A DNA stretch of 62,744 nucleotides from an uncultured Colwellia sp. (GTDB taxonomy: Bacteria; Pseudomonadota; Gammaproteobacteria; Enterobacterales; Alteromonadaceae), in NCBI GenBank assembly GCA_913063325.1, contig CAJXYE010000023.1:1-62744 (forward strand), written 5' to 3'. The position numbers and the translations under genes are program-made. Below the pieces are notes generated by a model. It did not search any database. It was not told the origin of the DNA and saw nothing but the letters and a program-made list of their open reading frames with translations. Below are positions 46,038-55,081 of the stretch, in pieces (positions within the stretch are counted from its first letter, which is position 1; each line of letters starts with the position of its first letter).

Positions 46038-47102
46038 CTATAGGGCTGCTGAAGACAGTTTTACAACATAGAATAAGCAATCATTTATCGCAGTATCTTT
46101 ATTGGTTGTCGCTTTAAATAGTCGTAAATTATGTCGACAAACCAATTGGTTCTCTCTCGCATAAAAATAATTATCAATTACATTTTTACCGCTTTTATCA
46201 ATAAGTTGTAAGTTATCAAGGCCGTTGCCATCGATCCAACCTAACATTTCATCTTGGTGAGCACTACCAAAATTGAAACACTCTATGTTGTCTTTTAAAG
46301 TGATGCCACTATAACCTTCATCATGTTGAGCATAAGACAGTTTTGTTTGTGCTTTTAACTGCAACCTAAGTGGCCGGTAGATAACTTCGACGGCTTTTTC
46401 TTGATGTATATAACCAATGTTTTCGCACTGTGCTACTTGGCTAATGCCCGAAAAGGCAATTTCATGGGCTTGTTCGTCTTGGCAGCCACCGCATTCAATG
46501 GTGATAAAAGGGCAATCAAAATTTTGTTCCATTATCGACCCCATATTCAAATCAGATAAAATGAGGGTTTGGCAAAAGAGTGATGCCAGTGATAATGTTT
46601 CAGTGGTGACAACTGAGCTTACTGCGAATGTAGGACCTGAGCTTGAAGAGTTGTGAAGATCGATCACCATTTCTGGGTTAACTTCTCTAATTGCTCGTTC
46701 AATCAAGGATGCTCGCTGACAATAACCCCTTAGTCCATCATGACATTCAAATGAGCACTGTTTACCAAAACAGCGATTAATGTCCATACCGCCATTTATA
46801 TAACGTTGGCTAAATAATGGTTTGCTTGTCGCGGCTTCTACTGAACAAATGATGAAGCGTATATTAGTGCAAGGTTTTTCTTGTACTAATACTTCAGTTA
46901 AATAGCGATGCATGGCAATTAAACCCGAAGGCTCGTTACCATGGAGCAATGTCGTAAATACTCGGCACTTCGTCTGATCATTCCCTAAGACATCAATAAC
47001 GGTAGGACCTGTCATAGATAGAAGGAATTGCTCATAATCCGCATGTAAATCTTGCCATGTTGGATTTTTTAAATAGTTGATTTCACTAAAATCTATATCC
47101 AT
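46038..47102 (-). CDS. AstE/aspartoacylase-family zinc deacylase
   Basis: About 354 residues of the M14-like succinylglutamate desuccinylase/aspartoacylase family. The zinc site starts HGNEPSG (His and Glu ligands) with the third ligand probably the His in MVIDLHNSSSSGPTFAVS; DINRCF carries the family Asn-Arg. E. coli AstE is shorter (322), and no arginine-succinyltransferase pathway genes lie nearby, so the substrate is left open. The ATG at 47102 has TTAGG before it; the frame runs 19 codons further into a dispersed repeat, which argues against the longer start. Confidence 0.75.
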   Translation of the reverse strand: MDIDFSEINYLKNPTWQDLHADYEQFLLSMTGPTVIDVLGNDQTKCRVFTTLLHGNEPSGLIAMHRYLTEVLVQEKPCTNIRFIICSVEAATSKPLFSQRYINGGMDINRCFGKQCSFECHDGLRGYCQRASLIERAIREVNPEMVIDLHNSSSSGPTFAVSSVVTTETLSLASLFCQTLILSDLNMGSIMEQNFDCPFITIECGGCQDEQAHEIAFSGISQVAQCENIGYIHQEKAVEVIYRPLRLQLKAQTKLSYAQHDEGYSGITLKDNIECFNFGSAHQDEMLGWIDGNGLDNLQLIDKSGKNVIDNYFYARENQLVCRHNLRLFKATTNKDTAINDCLFYVVKLSSAAL

Positions 47103-47130
47103 GGTGCTGCCTAAGTAATGTTTGTTGTAT

Positions 47131-47292
47131 AATACCAATTCGATTAAATTATTCCCCACTTGTGCTGGTTAAAATAATCCACGTCTACGTTGCTCTCAAT
47201 CCCAATAGCGAGCTATTACTCAATCAAGCGCCTTGTCCTGATTTATTTATCCTATGCACAACAAGATCAAAAACTTAATGTAAATGGTATAA
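47131..47292. repeat. MITE-like repeat, copy 1
   Basis: About 162 bases with imperfect terminal inverted repeats: AATACCAATTCGATTAAAT at the left and the complement of TTATACCATTTACATTAAGT at the right. It aligns without gaps to the element at 59431-59592, sharing cores TCAATCCCAATAGC and CAATCAAGCGCCTTG. No ORF of its own. It lies between the AstE-like gene and hinT. Confidence 0.8.
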
Positions 47293-47436
47293 AATCCATA
47301 TTAGAACTAAGGATGTCATACTTGCAGCAACCCGCATGTTGATTAAGGTCAATAAATTGTAGTAAAGAGGTGATTTATATTTATTTGGCGGTAAACTATC
47401 TTTAAATTTGCACAAAACCTATATAGAGACCTTGTT

Positions 47437-47787
47437 ATGAGTGAAGAAACTATTTTTTCCAAAATTATTCGTCAAGAAATTCCAACGCCATTATTATACC
47501 AAGATGAATTAGTGACAGCTTTTCGAGATATTAGCCCACGTGTTGATAGCCATATATTAATTGTACCCAATAAACATATTGCTACTATTAATGAGGTAAC
47601 GAGTGATGATGAATTAACCTTAGGACGCATGATAACGGTTGCCAAAAAGTTGGCTAAAGAAGAAGGTATTGATGAAAAGGGTTATCGTTTAATTATCAAT
47701 TGTAATAGTGATGGCGGACAAGAGGTCTATCATATTCATATGCACTTATTAGGTGGTCAGCCTTTAGGTCCTATGTTGTCTATATAA
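47437..47787 (+). CDS. hinT: HIT-family purine nucleoside phosphoramidase
   Basis: A 116-residue HinT protein. It hydrolyses phosphoramidate bonds of adenosine or guanosine monophosphates, including aminoacyl-AMP. Visible: the start [39 protein letters not shown], and the histidine triad [15 protein letters not shown] at the C-terminus (H-x-H-x-H). Length is normal for the family. No operon partner is evident: the next gene starts 113 bases later. Confidence 0.95.
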   Translation: MSEETIFSKIIRQEIPTPLLYQDELVTAFRDISPRVDSHILIVPNKHIATINEVTSDDELTLGRMITVAKKLAKEEGIDEKGYRLIINCNSDGGQEVYHIHMHLLGGQPLGPMLSI

Positions 47788-47900
47788 GCAAGGAATCGTC
47801 TATTAATGAGTGAAGTATGCGATAAGCGGCTAGATTAGTAAGGTCAAAGGCAATGAAATCATTTAATTTTTAGCGCATACTTTGTTGTAACATCCCCTAA

Positions 47901-48977
47901 ATGGTTATTTGTGTGAACTGGAAAGAATTACTAGAAAATAGAAATCGTTTGTTTTGGCTAGCCCATACCGCGGGCTGGTTTGGCTTTGCTTTTGTCCATT
48001 ATCTTGGCTCGTTGCAACATGACTTACGTGATATTTTTGTGGTTATTATCTTTCTTAACGCTTACGCAGGTTGGTTGTTTACGGTACCTTTGCGTTATAT
48101 ATATCGAAAAGCGTGGAACTTCCCCCCCATTAAAATTGCGCTAGTGGTCATATTTTCATCCTACTTTACCGGCGTTTTATGGCAGATAGTTAAAAATATT
48201 AATCACTGGGAAATATATAAACACGGCTACGAGCCAAAATTTTGGTTTATGTATACCCAATCTAGCTTAAGCTCATTTTATATTATTTTAAGTTGGAGCG
48301 GCTTATATTTTGGTAGTAAATACTATCAAATGTTACAGATAGAAAAACAAAATGTTTTAAAAGCTAATGCTGTCGCTCATCAAGCACAATTAAAAATGTT
48401 GCGTTATCAGCTTAATCCTCATTTTTTGTTTAATACCCTTAATGCCATCTCAACACTCATTTTAATAGAAGAAAATAAAACCGCCAATACCATGGTAACT
48501 AAGCTCAGTGAGTTTTTACGTTATTCTCTTGATAAAGATCCGATGAAAAAAGTTACCTTGGAATCTGAAATACAAGCGCTACAATTGTACCTTGCGATAG
48601 AAAAAGTACGTTTTGAAGATAGATTACATCTTAATTTTCAAATAAATGATAACTGTCAACAAGCATTAGTGCCAAGTATGATTTTACAGCCCTTAGCTGA
48701 AAATTCTATAAAGCATGCTATTGCGGTACAAGAGCAGGGCGGTAGTATTACTATTTCGGTTAATCGTTTTGCCGATGACTTACTCATTGAAGTGGCTGAT
48801 AACGGACCAGGTGCCGATATCATTGATGGAAATTTACATCGTGAAAGTGGTGTTGGTTTATCCAATACACGTGAACGATTACAAGCCTTGTACAACGAAA
48901 AATTTTCGTTAGTTGTTTCCCATAACCAGCCTTCTGGTGTTAAAGTAAATATTCGTATGCCATTTCAACAGGGTTAA
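47901..48977 (+). CDS. LytS/YehU-type sensor histidine kinase
   Basis: A 358-residue kinase of the LytS-like HisKA_7TM/His_kinase class. About four transmembrane helices span residues 15-145. The phosphoacceptor box is QLNPHFLFNTLNAISTLI (about residues 167-184), and the HATPase domain follows with VPSMILQPLAENSIKHAI (N box) and VADNGPGAD (G1), GVGLSNTRERLQAL (G2). It should autophosphorylate and pass phosphate to the LytTR regulator 75 bases downstream. E. coli members of this class respond to pyruvate or other small metabolites; the signal here is unknown. Confidence 0.9.
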   Translation: MVICVNWKELLENRNRLFWLAHTAGWFGFAFVHYLGSLQHDLRDIFVVIIFLNAYAGWLFTVPLRYIYRKAWNFPPIKIALVVIFSSYFTGVLWQIVKNINHWEIYKHGYEPKFWFMYTQSSLSSFYIILSWSGLYFGSKYYQMLQIEKQNVLKANAVAHQAQLKMLRYQLNPHFLFNTLNAISTLILIEENKTANTMVTKLSEFLRYSLDKDPMKKVTLESEIQALQLYLAIEKVRFEDRLHLNFQINDNCQQALVPSMILQPLAENSIKHAIAVQEQGGSITISVNRFADDLLIEVADNGPGADIIDGNLHRESGVGLSNTRERLQALYNEKFSLVVSHNQPSGVKVNIRMPFQQG

Positions 48978-49052
48978 ATTAACAATAGCTGTTTTAGTTC
49001 TGGCTGTGCGCCACGATTTATTTTATACGAACTCATTAATTAGGAAATTTTT

Positions 49053-49895
49053 ATGTCACTATCCACCATCATTGTTGATGATGAACCGCTAGCACGCAAA
49101 GGTTTGGCAATACGTTTGCGAGCCCATAGTGATATTAACGTTATCGAACAGTGTTGTAATGGTAGAGAAGCATTGGAAGCAGTGCGAGCTTATCAAGTTG
49201 ATCTCATGTTTCTTGATATTCAAATGCCAGGTCTTAATGGTTTTCAAGTACTAGAGAGTATTATCGAGCAAGGCTTAGCGATGCCTGTTGTTGTATTTGT
49301 TACCGCATTTGATCAATACGCATTAAAAGCTTTTGAAGTACACGCACTTGATTATTTATTAAAGCCCGCGGACGAAGAAAGACTAGCGAAAACTATAGAT
49401 AAAATTAAACATTACTTTAAGAGTAGTACTGATGCGGTACACAAATCAAAGTTAGTGCGATTAGTGAGTGATGTTACCGGTAACGACTACCAGAAGATAT
49501 TAACTGAATTAGAAAATAATCAAGAGCTTAGTGCCTCTAGCTATTCTGATGTTTTGGCGATTAAGGATGCTGGCGAAGTAAACCGTGTACCAGTAAAGGA
49601 TATCCTGTGGATTGATGCCGCAGGCGATTATATGTGTGTTCATACCTTAGCGGATAAACAAAGTAACAGCCAAGAGAATACCTATATCCTAAGAAAAACC
49701 ATGAAAGAGCTTGAAGCTTGTTTAGACCCAAAGCAATTTATTCGCAATCATAGATCAACAATCGTCAACAAAAATGTCATTGAGAAATTTTGCAGTCAGG
49801 TCAATGGTGAGTACTTCCTAGTATTGAAAAATGGTAAAGAATTAAAGGTAAGTCGCAGTTATAAAGATAAGGTAAAACTCGCTGTTAATAGTTAA
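49053..49895 (+). CDS. LytTR-family response regulator
   Basis: A 280-residue regulator. The receiver domain has VDDEPLARKGL (acidic pocket), LMFLDIQMPGLNG (phosphoacceptor Asp near residue 54), FVTAFDQYALKAFEVHALDYLLKP (conserved Thr and Lys). A linker of about 50 residues leads to a C-terminal LytTR DNA-binding domain (about 180-278) with DILWIDAAGDYMCVHT and FIRNHRSTIVNKNVI. It is paired with the upstream LytS-like kinase. Its targets are not evident in the window. Confidence 0.92.
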   Translation: MSLSTIIVDDEPLARKGLAIRLRAHSDINVIEQCCNGREALEAVRAYQVDLMFLDIQMPGLNGFQVLESIIEQGLAMPVVVFVTAFDQYALKAFEVHALDYLLKPADEERLAKTIDKIKHYFKSSTDAVHKSKLVRLVSDVTGNDYQKILTELENNQELSASSYSDVLAIKDAGEVNRVPVKDILWIDAAGDYMCVHTLADKQSNSQENTYILRKTMKELEACLDPKQFIRNHRSTIVNKNVIEKFCSQVNGEYFLVLKNGKELKVSRSYKDKVKLAVNS

Positions 49896-49956
49896 TGGAA
49901 CTCTGGGTGAATATTGTTTTAACTGTGATTCAATTCCCAACTCATAGTATATAAGC

Positions 49957-49991
49957 AAAAAGGCCGTATATCAGAGATATACGGCCTTTTT
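49957..49991. terminator. Strong bidirectional terminator between the LytTR gene and pykA
   Basis: AAAAAGGCCGTATATC and GATATACGGCCTTTTT form a perfect 16-base stem with a three-base loop. It serves both converging genes. Confidence 0.92.
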
Positions 49992-50011
49992 AAATATAAA
50001 ATATTGTTATT

Positions 50012-51463
50012 TTATATTAGGTGTTTTTTAGTCACAGTTAACACTTTCAAGGTATTTGAAGCGCCGACTGTTTCCATGATATCACCATGCGTTAGAATAA
50101 GCTTATCACCAACAGCTAACTCAATTTTTCCACTAACTGCTTGTAAAATCTCGTTTGATAAATTCTCATGAGCGATATCAGTTGAATCAAACTCAATCGG
50201 GTAAACACCACGATAAATGGCCGTTTTGTTCAACGTTTTTGGATGACGTGATAATGAGAAAATAGGTAAACCTGAAGTAATGCGAGACATTAACTTACTT
50301 GTTTGACCTGACTCAGTTAATGCAATAATTGCTTTTACACCTTCCAAATGATTTGCCGCATACATAGCAGAAAGCGCAACAGTTTCAGAAACTTCACTAA
50401 AGGTTAATTCGATTCTGTGACTAGAAATATTTACAGAGCGATGTTGCTCAGCACCTTCACAAACACCAGCCATTGCTTTAACTGTTTCTACAGGGTATTT
50501 ACCTGCGGCAGTTTCGGCAGATAACATTACAGCATCAGTACCATCTAAAACGGCATTTGCCACATCCATTACTTCAGCACGTGTTGGCATTGGCTGTTCT
50601 ATCATGGTTTCCATCATTTGCGTTGCTGTGATAACGACACGGTTAAGCTGACGAGAACGAGCAATAATATGCTTTTGCTTACCAACTAATGCTGCATCAC
50701 CAATCTCAACACCTAAGTCACCACGAGCTACCATCACAACATCAGAGGCTAAAATAATACCATCTAAAATTTCGTCATCGTTTACTGCTTCAGCACGTTC
50801 GATTTTAGAAACTAAACGAGCGTCACAACCGGCTTCTTGAGCAAGTAAGCGCGCTTCACGCATATCTGCAGCATTACGAGGAAACGATACCGCAAGAAAA
50901 TCAACGTCAATTTTTGCCGCAAGAATAATATCTTCTTTATCTTTTGCGGTTAAAGCGGGTGCTGTTAAACCTCCACCTTGACGGTTAATACCTTTATTGT
51001 TTGATAAAGGACCGCCAACGGTTACTTCAGTAAAAACAGAAGTATCAGACGTTGATAGTACTTTCAATTGTACGCGACCATCATCAAGTAATAAAATGTC
51101 ACCAGAACTAACATCTTGCACTAATTTTTTATAATCTATACCGACTTTTTCCTGACAGCCTTGGCCTTTTTCTAAAACAGCATCTAATTCAAACTTGTCG
51201 CCAATAGCTAATTTGATAGGGCCATCTTTAAAGGTAGAAACACGAATTTTAGGGCCTTGTAAGTCACCTAAGATGCCTACGTAAACACCTAGCTCTTTTG
51301 CTATCGCTCTAACATTGTTTGCTCTATCAATATGATCTTGTGGGATACCGTGAGAAAAGTTAAGTCTAACTACGTTAACACCAGCAGCTAATACATTTTT
51401 TAATACTTCTCTATCGTCAGTTGCAGGACCTAAGGTAGCAACAATCTTCGTTCTTCTAGGCAT
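50012..51463 (-). CDS. pykA: Pyruvate kinase II
   Basis: A 483-residue pyruvate kinase, closer to PykA than PykF. It makes pyruvate and ATP from phosphoenolpyruvate and ADP. Visible: [19 protein letters not shown], the active-site [21 protein letters not shown], the B-domain with [23 protein letters not shown], and the signature [13 protein letters not shown] and [28 protein letters not shown]. It lies downstream of hexR on the same strand with 87 bases between, an arrangement common in Alteromonadales. Confidence 0.95.
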   Translation of the reverse strand: MPRRTKIVATLGPATDDREVLKNVLAAGVNVVRLNFSHGIPQDHIDRANNVRAIAKELGVYVGILGDLQGPKIRVSTFKDGPIKLAIGDKFELDAVLEKGQGCQEKVGIDYKKLVQDVSSGDILLLDDGRVQLKVLSTSDTSVFTEVTVGGPLSNNKGINRQGGGLTAPALTAKDKEDIILAAKIDVDFLAVSFPRNAADMREARLLAQEAGCDARLVSKIERAEAVNDDEILDGIILASDVVMVARGDLGVEIGDAALVGKQKHIIARSRQLNRVVITATQMMETMIEQPMPTRAEVMDVANAVLDGTDAVMLSAETAAGKYPVETVKAMAGVCEGAEQHRSVNISSHRIELTFSEVSETVALSAMYAANHLEGVKAIIALTESGQTSKLMSRITSGLPIFSLSRHPKTLNKTAIYRGVYPIEFDSTDIAHENLSNEILQAVSGKIELAVGDKLILTHGDIMETVGASNTLKVLTVTKKHLI

Positions 51464-51509
51464 TTTAATCCTCTACGTTTTTAAATTACGTTAATAAATA
51501 TCTTGATGT

Positions 51510-51537
51510 AATGTTTAACTCTGATGAGTTAAACATT
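51510..51537. promoter_or_regulatory. Perfect 12-base hairpin between hexR and pykA
   Basis: AATGTTTAACTC and GAGTTAAACATT are perfect complements with a TGAT loop. No T-run follows on either strand. It may be a processing or attenuation element or an operator. Confidence 0.5.
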
Positions 51538-51550
51538 GACGATTTAATTT

Positions 51551-52399
51551 TTAGTCTTTTCTTTCAAAGCGTGAACTTCTTAAACTATCTTTTACTTTTT
51601 TCAGGTTATCTCTAAATTTACTACCACGTCGCAAGGTAAAGCCAGTAGCTAAAACATCAATTAACGCTAACTGAGCAATACGTGAGGACATTGGCATATA
51701 TAAGTCAGTATCTTCACTCACATCAACCGAAAGCACTATGCTACATTCTTTGGCAAGTGGCGTTCCTGTTGTCGTAATACCTATAACAGTGGCATCATTT
51801 TCTTTCGCTAAACTAGCTACTTCTACTAATGATTTCGTACGGCCGGTATGTGAGATAACAACAACAACATCCCCTTGGCGGCTATTTATAGCACTCATAC
51901 GTTGCATTAATATGTCATCAAAATAAACAACCGGTACATTGAAGCGGAAAAACTTGTTCTGGGCATCATGAGCGACAATCGCCGAGGCACCTAAACCAAA
52001 AAATGAAATCTTATTGGCTTGGGTTAATACATCAACAGAGCGATTAATATCATTTGAATTTAAACTTTTACGTGCAAGTTCAAGACTGGCCATGGTCGAT
52101 TCAAATATCTTTGAAGTATATTCATCAGCGGTATCATTTTCATCAACATGGCGGTTAACGTAAGGAGTACCATTCGCTAAGCTTTGGGCTAAATGTAATT
52201 TAAAGTCAGGATAGCCTTTTGTGTCTAAGCGACGACAAAAACGGTTAACGGTTGGTTCACTGATTTTAGCTTGTTTCGCCAGTGCAGCAATACTAGAGTG
52301 AATAACGGTACTTGGTGACGAAAGAATGACTTCCGCTACTTTACGTTCTGATTTACTAAGTGTGTCTAGTTCGTTAGTGATCTTTTCTAATATATTCAT
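51551..52399 (-). CDS. hexR: HexR transcriptional regulator (RpiR family)
   Basis: A 282-residue RpiR-family regulator. The N-terminal helix-turn-helix carries LSKSERKVAEVILSSPSTVIHSSIAALAKQAKISEPTVNRFCRRLD. The C-terminal SIS sugar-phosphate domain has ISFFGLGASAIVAHDAQNKF and VVVVISHTGRTKSLVEVA. HexR senses 2-keto-3-deoxy-6-phosphogluconate and controls central carbon genes in gamma- and betaproteobacteria. It diverges from zwf, and two HexR boxes lie between them. This is the HexR arrangement known from Shewanella and relatives. Confidence 0.93.
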   Translation of the reverse strand: MNILEKITNELDTLSKSERKVAEVILSSPSTVIHSSIAALAKQAKISEPTVNRFCRRLDTKGYPDFKLHLAQSLANGTPYVNRHVDENDTADEYTSKIFESTMASLELARKSLNSNDINRSVDVLTQANKISFFGLGASAIVAHDAQNKFFRFNVPVVYFDDILMQRMSAINSRQGDVVVVISHTGRTKSLVEVASLAKENDATVIGITTTGTPLAKECSIVLSVDVSEDTDLYMPMSSRIAQLALIDVLATGFTLRRGSKFRDNLKKVKDSLRSSRFERKD

Positions 52400-52687
52400 T
52401 ATGGTTTGACCCTAGATCTTCTTTATTTGACGTTTTAAACGATAATGCAATGATAGCCTAGACTTAATACTAGGCTATTTTGTTTATACTGTAATTTATT
52501 TTCGGCTTAAGGAACAGAAAAAATGAAATTTTATTTCATAATTTTGAATTTATACAAGAATGATATGACAAAAGAATAAGTGCTTAGTATATACACAAGC
52601 TATGTACAGTAGGATTTTTAGCAATGTAGCTTTAATTATCTCTATTATATTTTTTAAAGGTTAATAAATGAAGACTAAGATAATAGG

Positions 52688-52702
52688 TGTAGTAAAATTA
52701 CA
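52688..52702. promoter_or_regulatory. HexR box 1, perfect
   Basis: TGTAGTAAAATTACA fits the HexR pattern TGTARTWWWAYTACA at every position. It is 150 bases upstream of the zwf ATG. Confidence 0.85.
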
Positions 52703-52748
52703 AAAAGTTCTTTACTGTCGACTAAACAAGCGCTAAATTAGGGGTATA

Positions 52749-52763
52749 TGTAGTTTAGTTACA
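52749..52763. promoter_or_regulatory. HexR box 2, one mismatch
   Basis: TGTAGTTTAGTTACA differs from the same pattern only at the first base of its right half (G for A). It is 89 bases upstream of the zwf ATG and 46 bases (centre to centre 61) past box 1. Confidence 0.75.
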
Positions 52764-52851
52764 ACTTGTTTGCCTTAGCACATTAGATTTGATGTCTTAG
52801 TGAAGAAATAAGTAATATTAAAGCAATAAAATTTTATATAAGAGAAATTCT

Positions 52852-54321
52852 ATGAGTAATTTAGATTGTCAATCAGCGAGTGAAATCGTTATCTTTGGTG
52901 CTTTGGGGGACTTATCACGCCGTAAGCTACTACCCGCATTATATCAGCTAGAAGTATGTGGTTTAATCAATGAAGATAGCCGTATTGTTGGTGCTGCAAG
53001 ACAAGAACATAGTCTTGACGAATTCAAAAGCATCGTATTAGAAAACTTAAATAACTTTGTTAAAGAAACAATAGATGAAGACGTGCTTGCCCGTTTTATT
53101 AATAGATTGGTTTATCAACAACTCGATTTTAAAGACAGCAACTCATTTAATAAATTAGCGGATGCATTAGCAGGTGGACAAAGTACACGTGTTTATTATT
53201 TTTCGACGCCTCCAGCAATTTATGGTGATATATGTAAAGGGTTAGCTCACGCGAAATTAATTTCAGATGCTGACCGTGTTGTTATGGAAAAACCGATTGG
53301 TCACTCCCTTGAGTCTTCAATCGAAATTAATAATCATGTTTCTGAATTTTTCAAAGAAAATCAAACTTACCGTATAGACCACTACTTAGGTAAAGAAACG
53401 GTATTAAATTTATTAGTACTTCGCTTTGCCAATTCTTTATTTACCAACAACTGGGATCGTAACAGCATAGACCATGTGCAAATTACCGTAGCAGAAAGTG
53501 TTGGCATTGAAGGTCGTTGGGGTTTTTATGATGAAGCTGGGCAAATGCGCGATATGGTACAAAATCACTTATTGCAAATATTATCCCTTTTAGCCATGGA
53601 GCCACCGGCTGATTTAAGTGCGGAAAGTGTTCGCGCTGAAAAGCTTAAAGTGGTTAAAGCATTAAAAGCGATTAACCGAGAAAATGTTAAAGATAAAACA
53701 GTTCGTGGACAATACAGTGACGGTTTCTTAGAAGGTGCAGCAGTACCTGGTTATTTAAATGAAGAAGGTGCTAATGCCAACAGCAGCACTGAGACTTTTG
53801 TTGCGATAAAAGCAGAAATAGATAACTGGCGTTGGAAAGGTGTGCCGTTTTATCTTCGTACTGGTAAGCGTATGCCGAAGAAGCACAGTGAAATCGTTGT
53901 ACACTTTAAGCAACAGCCACATAATATTTTTAAAGACAGTTACAGTGACTTACCCGCTAATAAATTAACCATTCGTTTGCAACCTGATGAAGGGGTTGAA
54001 TTGCAAATGATGAATAAAATCCCAGGTATTGCATCACAAATGCGTATCCAAGAAAATAAATTAGATTTAAGTTTTTCAGATACTTATAACGATGAACGTG
54101 TTGTTGATGCGTACGAACGTTTGATGTTAGAAGTATTGAATGGCAATCAATCGTTATTTGTTAGTCGTGATGAAGTTGAAGCCGCTTGGACTTGGGCTGA
54201 TAGTATTATTGAAGCATGGAAAACAACCAATGAAAAACCTAAGCCTTACGCAGCAGGTTCTTGGGGTCCAGTATCCTCAATATCGTTAATCGCGCGTGAT
54301 GATCGCCAGTGGGTAGAATAA
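52852..54321 (+). CDS. zwf: Glucose-6-phosphate 1-dehydrogenase
   Basis: A 489-residue enzyme that oxidises glucose-6-phosphate to 6-phosphogluconolactone with NAD(P)+. The N-terminal nucleotide fold reads IVIFGALGDLSRRKLLPAL (GxxGDL), followed by EKPIGHSLES and the substrate-site signature RIDHYLGKE, then the C-terminal dimer domain with VPFYLRTGKRMPKKHSEI. Length is normal. AGAGA precedes the ATG. It starts the zwf-pgl-edd-eda cluster and is preceded by two HexR boxes, so it is probably repressed by HexR until KDPG accumulates. Confidence 0.97.
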   Translation: MSNLDCQSASEIVIFGALGDLSRRKLLPALYQLEVCGLINEDSRIVGAARQEHSLDEFKSIVLENLNNFVKETIDEDVLARFINRLVYQQLDFKDSNSFNKLADALAGGQSTRVYYFSTPPAIYGDICKGLAHAKLISDADRVVMEKPIGHSLESSIEINNHVSEFFKENQTYRIDHYLGKETVLNLLVLRFANSLFTNNWDRNSIDHVQITVAESVGIEGRWGFYDEAGQMRDMVQNHLLQILSLLAMEPPADLSAESVRAEKLKVVKALKAINRENVKDKTVRGQYSDGFLEGAAVPGYLNEEGANANSSTETFVAIKAEIDNWRWKGVPFYLRTGKRMPKKHSEIVVHFKQQPHNIFKDSYSDLPANKLTIRLQPDEGVELQMMNKIPGIASQMRIQENKLDLSFSDTYNDERVVDAYERLMLEVLNGNQSLFVSRDEVEAAWTWADSIIEAWKTTNEKPKPYAAGSWGPVSSISLIARDDRQWVE

Positions 54322-54323
54322 TT

Positions 54324-55019
54324 ATGCATAAATTAACAGAGTTTCCAGCACGTAACGATTTAGATATCGAACTAGCAACAACCGTTAGTGATCTTTTAGC
54401 TAAAGCGATCAAAGAGAAAGGCAAAGCAAGTCTTGCCGTCTCTGGAGGTTCAACACCTAAGGGATTTTTTAGTGTGCTGTCTCAAAGTGATATTGAATGG
54501 TCAAAAGTGACTATTACCTTAGCTGACGAACGCTGGGTTCCAATGGACAGTGATGCAAGTAACACTCGCTTAGTGCATGAGAATTTATTACAGGACAAAG
54601 CAGCAAAAGCTAAGTTTTTTCATCTTAAGCAAGGTGATGAATTAACCGATGAAACCCTTATTGATTTGAACGTGGCGGCAAGTAAAACATTACTACCCCT
54701 TGACGTACTCATTTTAGGTATGGGTGAAGATGGCCATACTGCATCATTATTCCCTTGTAGCGATGAAATTAACGCTGGCCTTGATGAGACAAATGATGCT
54801 GTGCTTATGAAGGTTCAACCTAAAACCGCGCCGAATCAACGCATCAGCTTTACTTTTGCTAGCTTAATCACTAGCAAAAACATTTTCCTGCATTCATGTG
54901 GAGAAGGAAAGAAAACGGTATTAACACAAGCTTTAAATGGTGATGATCCGTTTGAAATGCCTATTCGAGCATTTTTACAACACCCTAGCTTAAACACTCA
55001 AATTTTTTGGGCACCATAA
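54324..55019 (+). CDS. pgl: 6-phosphogluconolactonase
   Basis: A 231-residue enzyme of the DevB/SOL type that hydrolyses 6-phosphogluconolactone to 6-phosphogluconate. Visible: LAVSGGSTPKGFFSVLS, ITLADERWVPMDSDASNTRLV and LILGMGEDGHTASLFP, all family signatures. The ATG two bases after the zwf stop is preferred to a GTG 15 bases upstream inside zwf. It is tightly coupled to zwf and followed by edd after 62 bases. Confidence 0.94.
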   Translation: MHKLTEFPARNDLDIELATTVSDLLAKAIKEKGKASLAVSGGSTPKGFFSVLSQSDIEWSKVTITLADERWVPMDSDASNTRLVHENLLQDKAAKAKFFHLKQGDELTDETLIDLNVAASKTLLPLDVLILGMGEDGHTASLFPCSDEINAGLDETNDAVLMKVQPKTAPNQRISFTFASLITSKNIFLHSCGEGKKTVLTQALNGDDPFEMPIRAFLQHPSLNTQIFWAP

Positions 55020-55081
55020 CTCACTTGTCAAATAAGTTTAAGTATTAGATAAAATTAAAAGTATATAAGTTGAGAGAGTAA

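Larger units (their letters stand above)
52400..52851. other. hexR-zwf divergent control region
   Basis: A 452-base AT-rich interval with no gene. Two HexR boxes lie in the zwf-proximal half. The half nearer hexR shows no full box. Confidence 0.7.

Noticed and set aside
47103..47159. Longer start for the AstE-like gene
   Set aside because: The additional 19 codons are partly repeat sequence and lack family similarity; the ATG at 47102 has a better ribosome binding site.
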